Below, piece after piece: positions 13,435 to 23,300 of a stretch of 64,000 nt of DNA. The stretch lies in assembly GCF_028389875.1 (NCBI RefSeq), contig NC_084669.1, forward strand, positions 9,757,501-9,821,500, written 5' to 3'. The position numbers and the translations under genes were made by a program. The notes under the pieces are model-generated. The model ran no database searches, had not been told where the DNA came from, and worked only from the letters and a program-made list of their open reading frames with translations. The DNA comes from Rhea pennata (lineage: Eukaryota; Chordata; Aves; Rheiformes; Rheidae). The number at the start of each line of letters is the position of its first letter. Positions within the stretch are counted from its first letter, which is position 1.

Positions 13435-14160
13435 CTACAGGTAAGTGTGAGAATGTAAGCATCCTTCAATGAACATTATTATTTTAAAAATATTTCTATA
13501 AATCAAATGGATTTTCAGCCCTGCATTAACATGACACTGCACACAATCAGCTGTGGCTATATTACTGTGTGGTAGTTACCAAAAAGTGACTCTTCTAATA
13601 CCAAAATGCAGATAAGCGCAAAGGTAAAAGTCATCTTACGATGAAAGCGCTGTTGACTAATTCCTAGATTTTTAATGGTTTGGGAAAAAAGAAAGCAAGG
13701 ACAACTAACACCAAAATATTTCGAACTGAAGTCCTATCCAATACTAAAACATCCAAAAAGCTCTCATGTTTTTATTTGCATATACACACTCAAATAAGTA
13801 TAACACAAAACATGCTATTATGATCCATGGATGGAATCTCAGTCTTAGTTCTTAACTTCTCTCTTTTATCTATATTCATCCTTAATACGAATGTTATATT
13901 CTTCTAACGATGAATTAATACATGCATATGGTGTTTAAGAACAGCAGAGTTGTAAAGTCCTTCTGGAAATTAAAAGGCATTTTAATGACATCACAACACC
14001 TCTTACACAAATTGCTGCATTTCAGCAATACTTTCCCCGCAGTACTTTGGGGTAGCCTCAGACATCCTCACCCCTCTCAGAAGGGGAAGAGTGTCGCTGG
14101 ACAGAATGGCTGAGCTGACCCACTAACTTCTTGCTGATGGAGAAAACCGGCCCCTCTCTC
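13435..14160 (-). other. CASP7: CASP7 intron 1 (predicted)
   Basis: AT-rich sequence between the first coding exon and the CpG island. No coding frame on either strand looks real. The non-coding first exon is expected in the island. A possible minus-strand donor, GGC|GTGAGAT, reads from 14167 downward, but nothing here proves it. Confidence 0.45.
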
Positions 14161-14772
14161 ATCTCACGCCACGTGCCGAGCTGATCCCTCGGTCAGGTTG
14201 CTCAGATCACTAGGCCGGCAGAACGCTGCACCGAGAAAGGCCGGTTCCTCCGGCAGCGCGGCGAGGAGCGGGGTGCGCGGCGGGCCGGGGGCGCGGGGCC
14301 TGCCGCCCCAGGCCGCGGGACGCGCCGAGCCGAGCCGAGCCCCCTCGTCCAGCGTCAGCCCGAGTTTCGCGGGGGCAACCAGCAGCACCCTGCCCTTCCC
14401 CATGCTCAGGCAGGCTAAGCTAGCCTACATCCCGCGCTCGACGCGAAGGAGCACACTTTTACACCCAGCCTGAAAACTGCCCTGCTGAGCTTTAACAGAT
14501 CAACGACTTCCAGTTTGTGGCAGACAGGCAAAAACCAGCTAACCCCCGCGGCGTGGGCGCCGGAGCAAGGCTCGGCGCAGCCCGAGCCCCGGATCGGACC
14601 ACCAAGAAGAGCAGGTGTTTTCGCCTCGGGAGACTCTGAGCCCCGAGAAATACCAGCGGCTCCTCCACGCCGGGGGCTGAACCGCCTGTGGACAAAGGGG
14701 CCCTCGGGGGCCTTTAACCAAGCGGGCCCGGCGGGCGCTGGGGGGCGCCAGGCCCGCAGAGGGCATCGCCGT

Positions 14773-14787
14773 GGGGGGGGGGGGGGG
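14773..14787. repeat. 15-base G homopolymer in CpG island
   Basis: An uninterrupted run of 15 G in the island, which could form G-quadruplex-type structures. Its length is likely to be uncertain in any assembly. Confidence 0.9.
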
Positions 14788-15066
14788 ACGGGGTGCACCC
14801 CGCCTTTCGGGGGGCGCTGCCGTCACCGCCAGCCGCCTCGCGGGCCCACGGAGCAGCGTCTTCCCCGCCGCCGCCGCCCCGCGGGCGCCCGCGCAGAGGC
14901 CCCGGCGGGAAGCTGCGGCGAGGGCCCGCAGTGGGGCGGCCTGAGGGGCGGCCGAGGCCGGGGGGCGGGGGGCGCGAAGCGGGGGGCCCCCTGGGGGCGG
15001 CTTGCCTTGAGCGGCGCGGGAGGCGGCAGCGAAAGCGAAAGCGGCCGCGGGGCGGGGCGGTGGCGG

Positions 15067-15095
15067 CGGGCCCGGCCCGGCCCGGCCCGGCCCGT
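15067..15095. repeat. (CCCGG)n short tandem repeat
   Basis: About five consecutive CCCGG units near the right end of the CpG island. The total length is short, so it may simply reflect extreme GC content. Confidence 0.75.
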
Positions 15096-15239
15096 CGCGG
15101 GGGCGCGGCCCTGCGCCCTGCGTCCCGCCCCGCTTCCCCGGTAATGAGAGCTGCCTCGCAGCAGGAAGAAAATTACCGCTGTTTAGTAGCTGTGCCCTGT
15201 CACTGCCATTCGGAAGAAGGGCCCTAAGTTACACGGGGA

Positions 15240-16397
15240 CGTGAGGTTGTCTAGATCTAAGGAAAATTCTTCCCTTATATAAACTTCGGGGGCATTTCCT
15301 TATCTGTGCAATCACCGAGTGGGTAGCATCTCCGCTAATTAGGATTTCCTGCTGTGTAGCTGCTGCATCAGGCCCAGCAGTCCAGTGCACGGGCTGAAGA
15401 TTGGCACCATCGTGCTAATTACTCCCGGATCTAGGCTTCAATCCTGCAAAATTGTACACTTGCCCAGCAGTGTGTAGTGTTTAACATTCACTACCTGAAG
15501 AAACTCACATCAAAGCGACATTTTTCAGAGTAACTGCTTCATAATTGGCACAAAATGCAGGTGCTGCAACAAACAGGCTCTAGCTGCACTACGGGTCGCC
15601 GCTCCGAGTGGCAGAGGCGCTTCGAACCACGCGGTGGCTGGCGCCGCGTTTCCACGTTTCCACGTGCCGCCGCCGGTCTCTGCTTCGAGGGATTACGCCT
15701 GCAGCTCCTGCTTGGAGTTGTAGCCAAAGTTTGCCCCTGAAAACCAAACTCTAGCCATCTGTTGTCTGCTTCTTCTTAAGAAGCTAGCAGCGTTTCCAAA
15801 TCCGTTGCTGATCATTATGGACAACGGAAACACTGGAAATGAATAGTTCTTCAAGTAAACGCGTGACAAGGAGAGGTGGGAGAGGACAGTATGCCTGCAG
15901 TGACGGGCAGTGGCTCCTGAACTTAAAAACATGAAAATGTACTTCCCAAGAACATGTGCAGGTTTTACTTGGGGAATGCAGAAACTGTGTGCTAGCTCTA
16001 ACTTTCTTTATCCTGATGAAAATGTTTATTGTCATCACCTGCTCCTCGTGGCCAAATTTGGTAGGACTAGAACAGGATCTGTTCTAAAAGTCATATATAT
16101 TGGCTTTGAGACAGTAGTGTTGTTGTGTGTTATAATGCTTGTTAAGCTGCAAGAGGTGACTAATAGATTTATGTATAGGGAATTTCTGACTTGAACTGTG
16201 GAGGAAACTCCTGTTTTCTTTTTACCTCAGTTGTTGGCATTCACAAACTGATTGATTCCTTAGTGTGCTCTAGTGCCTTTCTTAACTACATGTCAGATTA
16301 ACCAATTTTAATGGAATATAAAGTGCTAGATTTTTCAGAAAATCCTGCTTTTTTCAGTAATGAGTGAAGGGAAAATTAGAAAGGATAGTAGAAGGAA
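15240..16397. other. Intergenic sequence and CpG-island shore
   Basis: The stretch contains a smaller CpG-rich patch at about 15585-15700 with a CACGTG box at 15661-15666, preceded by a duplicated TTTCCACG. A TATATAAA sequence at about 15276 is not linked to any gene. Short open frames (for example 15910-16194) show no family similarity that I recognise. Confidence 0.5.
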
Positions 16398-16831
16398 GTG
16401 TCTTGCTTCAGGGCATGTAGTGATTGCTACCTGGGGAAGGGTCAGGAAGGAAAAATTTTCTCATGTATAATACTGCACAGCTGGCCGTATGCATTACAGG
16501 ATAGGGAGAAAAGCCAGCAGTGTGATACCTATAGCATCAGCATTCCTTTTCTTATCCCTGGAGACTCACTCTACTCTCTAAAAACATTAATAATGAAGCT
16601 TTTTTTGACTGAGTATTTGCATGTAGAAAAGAACTGTTTAACTTTTGCCTAAGCAGCTGCAGGATGACAATGGAGTGTGCCTTTGGGACATTGAAAGGTA
16701 GATGGCAGGTACAAACTAGAAGGCTTGAGGCAACTAAATAATACCTGTCTGGAATAATAACTGTGTACTGTGTTCTGCACAACATCTGTGAAAGCAAGGG
16801 GGAGAGCTTTGCTGAGGCCCAGGAGACAGAG
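16398..16831 (+). pseudogene. PIF/Harbinger (HARBI1-like) transposase remnant, broken
   Basis: Two frames together recall the C-terminal half of the DDE nuclease of PIF/Harbinger DNA transposons. In the frame of 16398, GKGQEGKIFS (from 16434) and IPGDSLYSL (Gly-Asp at 16560) match the family's LGQEGKIF and LGDPAYPLL blocks; the Asp is the expected second catalytic residue. A frameshift follows. From about 16631 the frame of 16664 gives LFNFCLSSCRMTMECAFG and LKGRW, matching the family's FNYRLSRARMTVECAFGRLKGRW-type block; the Glu (16673-16675) is the expected third catalytic residue. A TAA at 16739-16741 interrupts it, and CVLHNICE follows (to 16792). The frameshift plus stop show it is dead. 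No terminal inverted repeats or target duplications were identified, and no convincing first catalytic Asp region upstream. Confidence 0.75.
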
Positions 16832-19800
16832 GTAGGGATACTTTCAGGGTGGGGAATTTGAACATCTCACAAGATGTTCCCCCCTAAATGACAGTTGTTA
16901 GGATTTTGTATATTTTGCAAGAAAGCCTGCATGGTTTTGATATACTGCTGGGAATACTGAGAGTGTGCAGCATGGTTTTGTACACCATGACTTTATGCAT
17001 CTCTGTAGAATACTGCATCCCGTCAACTCTGCATATGTGTTTGGGTGGGATTTCGCTGTGATCTGTCTGGAGTGATGCATTACACCTGCCATGTTTTGTT
17101 AGTTTTAAAGTTTGGGCATTTTTAGGTTGTAATACCTGACAAATGGGAATATGTGGTCCTTGGAGGACTCACACATAGGTTCTGTTGTGCGTGTTTTGCA
17201 CACTTTCTTCAAGCTTTCAGTTTAAGTTGTATCACATCCTCATCAGTTCTTTAGCTGCTTTGTAACAGAGATGCCTTGCTTCTTGGCCTTTCAATTCTCT
17301 TTTTCTGTCTCTCTCTTCTCTCTCTCTCTTTTGTTCTTGCTGTATTATGAGCATTTGTAAAGTGCCTTTGCACAGACCCTTCCAGAACCTGGCAGCAAAG
17401 GGAAAGTGTAAGTACAAATACTTTTAATTGTGAAATGTAATCATTGTTGGCTGGTTTTCATAGTAGCAACATGTGAAAAACTCCTGTAAAAGATAGGAAG
17501 GCAATCCCAAAGAGATTTTTTGTCTCCTCTTGTGAGATCCTGGTGCTGATAAGTCTTTTTGACCTTTCACTCACTGTTTTTGCAAGCTAATTTGTTCTTA
17601 TGGTAAATTTGATTAGCCTGAAGAGGCTATATGAGACAAAAGGCTATGAGTCTAGATATCTTGATAACTATATAGTTCAGAGAAGGTTATGGTGAGGAAA
17701 GGCCAAGGTTTGAAGGTGACTTAACAGTGGGTAAGGTCTGGCAGTCTGTGTGAGAAAATGGCACCTTTCTTTGCAAACTGAAGAAAGATACTGTTGATGT
17801 GCTGGTGTCTGGCTTCGTGCTGTTTCGTGTGGCTGGAGGGACACAGCCACTATTCAGGAATGATGGAAAAGGCAGTCCTGACTTGTATGTTAGAGCACTT
17901 GGAGGCTACTTTCTATAACTAGAGTGTGATTTTACATTCCATGCAGACCTGCTCCAAATTTTCTCTGTAGTTGTTTCAATGAGTTTAAGGCAGTTGGAGA
18001 GGTAACAGTATTTCTTGCTACTAATTTGCGTTTTCAATGTACTGTCTCTTTATATATGACGGCACTACTTTTAAACCACATTGATTAAGGTTTTACTGCT
18101 AAGTAAAGCTTTTTAAGATCTTCACTGATATCAAAAAAGCCTTTACATGGCCTTACTTAAAGGGGGGAAAAGCCACAATGAGCTTTTAGCTGAAGAGAAA
18201 ATGCCTTGCAAAGATTTGTCAAGATAACAAACTTGCACTGGTTTGTGATTTAAGTCTTTGCCTGATCAAAATGAAGTGGCTCCTGGATGGCTGTTTTGTA
18301 GTTGTGACTCATGTAGTTTTGTGTCATTCAGAGTTGTCCTGTTTTCAGCACCTCCCAGCAGTCATTTCAGTGGTGGCCTAAAAATTTATTTTCTCTGCAG
18401 CGTCGGGAGGGCCTTGTGCATCTTTTTTTCGTGCAGGAGTATAGGAAGACCTAGGATTCTAGCATGAGTTCAGCTAGAAACAAGACAACCAGGACTATCT
18501 AGAAAATATACAATGTGTTGACTCTTGGAATAGATGAGCACAAAGAGGCAGCAACTGTAGCGTGCCCAGCATTAAACAAGGGGACAGCCTGGCTGCTATG
18601 ACAGGTCATTCCTGTAAACATAATTTCAGTTTGGGACAAGATGAAAAACTGAGCAAGAAGGGAACTGGAAGATCTCCAATTGCTTTGGTTCACAGATGTA
18701 AGCATAATAAATATTATAGTGATGTCAATATAAAGTTGCTCCTGATCCTGAATAGCACAAGGTAACTCAGCAGTTATTTTAATATGGAAAGTTGTGTTCT
18801 TTGAACAGAACTTTTAATGAAAATATAATTGTTTATATATTGCCATTAATCAGCTATTTTGAAAGGCCTTAAGTGTCTGCAGGATGTTGTGTCATGCCCA
18901 TTGCTCTTCAGATTAGGAGCTCTATTTTCAGCACGCCAGTTGCTGACAGTACATTGTGCCAGTACATTGTCAGCATTCAGTAAAAGCAGAGCTGGGTATC
19001 TCCATGTCTTGAGAAGATGGCTTTCTAGGTGTACCCATAAGCTTTAGAAGGCACTGATTTTGATTGAGTTGACTGTAATTTACACAAAAGAAAAGTGCTT
19101 AGCACTATCCTAAGACTGCTGCTCATACGGGAAGTGTCATGAATGTGTGGGTGACTGAGTAGAGACAGTAGAGAGAACTCTGCAATGTCCCAGTGTTACG
19201 GAGCCTGCAACTGGAGGTTTTATGATTCAGGTGAGATGTAGATCTCAAACCCTGACCATTTGTAGGCAGTAAAAATTAATAGTTTCTTTTGTTCAGAGCA
19301 GACTTCATAAACCTAAAAACTTGGTTGAATCCTAATATCAGGCAGAATGATTCTTCAGTAGTGTTATTTGGCTAAGGAACTTCTACATTCTGATCTGTGT
19401 CACTCTGTTCTTCATGTACACTGTTAAATAGTGGCTTTGCTCATTCTATTCAATACTGAATAGTTCCTTTCTGGTGACTTCTCCACGGACGATAGATATT
19501 TGGATTTGTACCTACCACGTTTAGAATTCTTTGAGATAAAAGGCTCTGTCCACTACACTGGGTGTCCTTCTACATCTAGCAGTGGAGTTGGAGGTTGACT
19601 AGACTGAGTCACAAGGAATGTGATTTGGCTCAGCTGCCCATAGCACACAAAGAGAAACTGAATTGGCACCAAGGGAAGGAATTTCTGGCTTGGCTGGAGC
19701 AATGCCATTGTACCTCTTCTAGGGGTGACAAAGGGCCAAGATGCTGCAGATGTATTTCTAGCCTTCTTCCTTGCTGGTGCTGGTGCTACTTTCTAATATA

Positions 19801-20090
19801 AGACTGTTCAGAAATACATAGACTAGTCCTAAATGATGTCACTTGCTATATATCACAGTGAAGAGCAACTATGATAAATAGTTGCTGCTGCTGTATATAC
19901 CTTTCTCTTCATCCTGGGCTTATGACAACGAGATTTACAGCAAAACTGAAATACTAAATGATCTGTTTCTAATGTTCACATGGACATGATTTGTTTCTGT
20001 GAGTTCACTCTGCTATTTAGAGAAGGATATTGCTCCCCTCCCTTATGCAGTGACACAGTTGCCAAAATAACCACTCTTACTAACTGGCAG
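16832..20090. other. Intergenic sequence upstream of NRAP
   Basis: No exon or RNA gene is recognisable. Small items include a CT-rich tract at about 17300-17335 and a near-tandem AGTACATTGT duplication within an 8-bp inverted repeat (TGCTGACA/TGTCAGCA) around 18940-18975. AT-rich A/T boxes at about 19869-19880 and 20012-20020 weakly resemble MEF2 sites. Distal muscle enhancers could lie here, but the sequence alone does not show them. Confidence 0.4.
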
Positions 20091-20113
20091 CTTTAAAAGC
20101 CAGCCTGCAGCTG
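20091..20113 (+). promoter_or_regulatory. NRAP: Candidate NRAP core promoter (TATA-like box and E-box)
   Basis: CTTTAAAAG (from 20091) is a TATA-like element about 200 bases upstream of the NRAP ATG, followed at 20108-20113 by the E-box CAGCTG, a site type bound by myogenic bHLH factors. A start near 20120-20125 would give a 5' leader of about 180 bases. This placement is an inference; a TATAAA closer to the ATG (20265) is less likely because it would leave almost no leader. Confidence 0.35.
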
Positions 20114-20301
20114 ACTTTGAAACAGAAGGTCAGCAAACGGAGCAACAGACTTCAATTCACAGCTTTAATGGGAGCCATTGACCACAGCAAAGGCCCTGAC
20201 TGGAGCATCTAGAGTGCGCTTTGCGCAGGCCAAAAAGTCACTTTCATACTCTTTGAACCTTTTGTATAAACCTATATATTTTTCACTCTGTGGATTTCAA
20301 G

Positions 20302-20373
20302 ATGAATGTGCAGCCGTGTGCTAGATGTGGCTATGGGGTTTACCCTGCTGAGAAGATTAACTGTATAGATCAG
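20302..20373 (+). CDS. NRAP: NRAP exon 1: first half of LIM domain
   Basis: Residues 1-24. It carries the first zinc ligands, Cys6 and Cys9, and the conserved [10 protein letters not shown] block. The donor is CAG|GTCAGT. Confidence 0.93.
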
Positions 20374-23300
20374 GTCAGTTCTCTTTCTTTACTATTTTGG
20401 ACTACAATAAATGTGTGGAGTGGCACTTTTAACACAGTGCAAATCTCTCAGTTTCAAAAATTTTTAACCCATAATTGGGACCAGAATCGAAATGAGTTAA
20501 TTATAGACATATTGCTTGAAGAAGAATAGTTATTCATGAAGTAAATGGAAAGGATCAATAGTGAGATTTAAAACTCAACAGAATGGTCATGAAATAAAAA
20601 TAACTTTGATTTTATTTCTGTTTTTTTGTATTTCCAGACATGGCATAAAGCCTGTTTTCACTGTGAAATATGCAAGATGATGTTAACAGTAAATAACTTT
20701 ATTAGCCATGAGAAAAAGCCCTACTGTCATGCGTAAGTGTGTGTGTGTGTTTGTTTTTGGAAAAGATTTAAAATGTTAAGTTACCTTACTCTAATAGAAG
20801 ATCACCATTTGGACTCAGTCTGGTCGCTCTTGTGAAATTGTAATGTTGGTAGCGTTAGCGCATCTGTCTGGATTTACATGAATCAAAAATGGTGGGAAAT
20901 TCTTGTTACTTCCTCATTTGTTGTTTTGTTCAGTATGTTAAAAGTTACTAAATTAAGTGCCATTTTAGTATTTTGACAAGAAGATAAACCCAACTATAAA
21001 ATCTAGTACTTTCCACATTAGTGTTTAAGAGTTAACAAGGTTGAGCTAATAATACAGGAAAATGTGTAAAATGCAGATTTCATTCAAATTGGTTTGTTCT
21101 AGGAAGTTTTGTTTTATAATGATCAATTCCTGTCAAATTTGTCAGCTGAAAAAGGAGAGATGACAGTTGTTTTTTATTCTATTATTCTCTCTTGTTATTA
21201 GAAACACAGCATTGATATGATAATCATTAAAATTAATTTTGCTGTGGGCACCTTCTCTATATAATAATAACATGAATGTTATCTGAGATCTATATATGAG
21301 TGGGGGTTAAGTTATGTATAGGAAGGTGGAGGTTGGTGATATGTTTCTGAGTACTCAAAGAGAACCTTTCTGGTCAACTGTCTAATAGATTCCTAATGTC
21401 CTTTTACACTTACTTTTTTAGGCATAATCCAAAAAACAACACATTCACAAGTGTATTTGAGACACCAATAAACATAAATGCAAAAAAACAATCGGAAGTG
21501 TTAAGTGAGGTAAGAAGCCAAAGGTGTTTAGCTTTGTTTTATATTTTGATATCATATTGCATTTTGTTTCAGAAATATAAATATATATTCTTTATTTACC
21601 TGTGTTCTTCCAGAGAGTAGAATCTGGAGTCAAGTTTGAATCATTTTTCAAAGAAACCAAGCAAAAAGCTTGTATTTGAATATGCTTATACTTTCAGAGA
21701 CAAAAATGGGTAACAGATTCTTATCTGCCAAATCTGATTATCTACATGGAAGCATTGTTTACTTAAACTGCAAGGGATACTACCCAGAGCTGTGCAAACC
21801 TAGTAAATAAATTGGGGGGGGGGGGGAGGTTTACCAAACCATTTGGAAAAAGAATGACCCACTTGCTTTAAGATCTTGTCTTGAACCTGACAATAAGTGG
21901 CATGAAACAAAAAATAAAATCCATCCCGGGGGATGGAGGTGAAAGTTCACATACGTGCTTTGTTATTCATTTCTGACAAACCTGAGCTGATATTCCCTTT
22001 TGTAAGAAAACATAAAGTCTAGGGTACCTGCATGGACTTGCATGGTTTGGTTGACAATATTTTGTTAAAATGAAAAGAATGGAATAGCTTTTCATGCCCA
22101 TTTAACTGTGCCGATCCTCTAAAAAGCTGCTGTGCATCTGCAAACCTCTAGAGGTGGTCGAAGTGTTTTGTTTTCAAATGTCATTCTTTTGTGTCTTGCA
22201 TTGTTTTCCTCCAAATACATATATTCAAACTTGTATTAATATGTACTCTATAAAATGAAGGAAAAACAGAAATGCAGCCAATAATAACTGGCAGCGAGCT
22301 CATTTCTTAGTATAATGCTGCCTTCTTGAATGTCCTGTCTTTTGGTACTCTAAAATAATACCATTGACTACATAACTATATTTAGTAACCAAAACAATGT
22401 GTTCAAATATGATTGGCCATCATATGAAAGTAAGAAAAGGAAGTGGTTTTTATTTATATTATAATATACTACATTTGTTCCTATTTTTTCTATCAGCTGT
22501 GCAAAGTTGATATACATTCAATAGCCCTTACCAGATACTATATCTTTTCTTGTTCAGTATTCTTATACATCAGAGTTTGCAGTATCATTGGCTGTAACTG
22601 TATCAGCAGTGGCTATGACACTTACTTTAAACTGTGTGACAGATCTGGTCAAGAATGAGTTTGGAATTGCTGAAGGATCTATTTCTGTTTTTAGGCAGTG
22701 ATATGAGACTCTGATACTTCCAGTGTCTGTGAATATACATGCCAGGAAAATTATATCTCAAAGATCACTTTCAGTTGGTTTTTACACCTAAAGCACCTTC
22801 TGCTCTTTTCAATCATGTAATGAGGTTCAACTCCAAAGAAAAAATTGCTATGGTTAGTAAAGAAGCTGATCCTGCAGTGCTCATTTATAGCGAGTACTTC
22901 TGTAGAAATTTTTGATCTAGGAAAACTTTCTCATGAGTAAATGTATAAAGTAATGCTAACCTGAGAAAAGGTTTCAATAGCTAGTGTCTTATTTTATAGG
23001 TAGGAACATTTCTCATGCAGAAAATTTAACACGTTTCTTAAATCCTAACCAAATGCTCTCACTTGCTTTGACACATTGCCTGGAATGTAGAGATAAAATT
23101 GGAGTTCCCTCCACCTATGCAGAATTTCTGTGTGAGCAGACAAATCAGTAATGTCCCTGTCCTTCACTTCTTTATTTATAAAATCAGGATAATGGTATAC
23201 ATGCTCAGTGACTTTTCTGTCCATTCGGTTTGGATTATGCCCCTTCATGGCAAGGACTCTATTTTTTGCATCTGTAGAGTATGTTGCGTAACACACTCTA

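Larger units (their letters stand above)
14160..15240 (-). promoter_or_regulatory. CASP7: CpG-island promoter, probably of CASP7
   Basis: Base composition changes abruptly from AT-rich to very GC- and CpG-rich, with several GC boxes (GGGCGG and its complement, for example around 15049-15062). There is a CACGTG box at 14170-14175, a G run of 15 at 14773-14787, and a short CCCGG tandem at about 15067-15095. It lies upstream of the first CASP7 coding exon in the correct orientation. A broadly expressed caspase gene is expected to use such a promoter, whereas muscle-specific NRAP is not. The start site cannot be fixed from sequence. A bidirectional, non-coding transcript on the other strand remains possible. 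Confidence 0.65.

Noticed and set aside
14515..15227. Long plus-strand open frames of 209 and 144 codons, and minus-strand frames at 14415-14826
   Set aside because: They lie in the CpG island, where stop codons are rare because of GC content. Their proteins are Gly/Arg/Pro/Ala-rich without domains.
15275..15283. TATATAAA beside the CpG island
   Set aside because: No gene on the plus strand starts downstream, and CASP7 runs the other way.
15618..15632. Possible tRNA B-box (GGTTCGAA on the minus strand)
   Set aside because: The remainder of the B-box and a matching A-box and cloverleaf are missing.
20265..20270. TATAAA close to the NRAP start codon
   Set aside because: A start site 25-30 bases downstream would fall practically on the ATG at 20302 and leave almost no leader.
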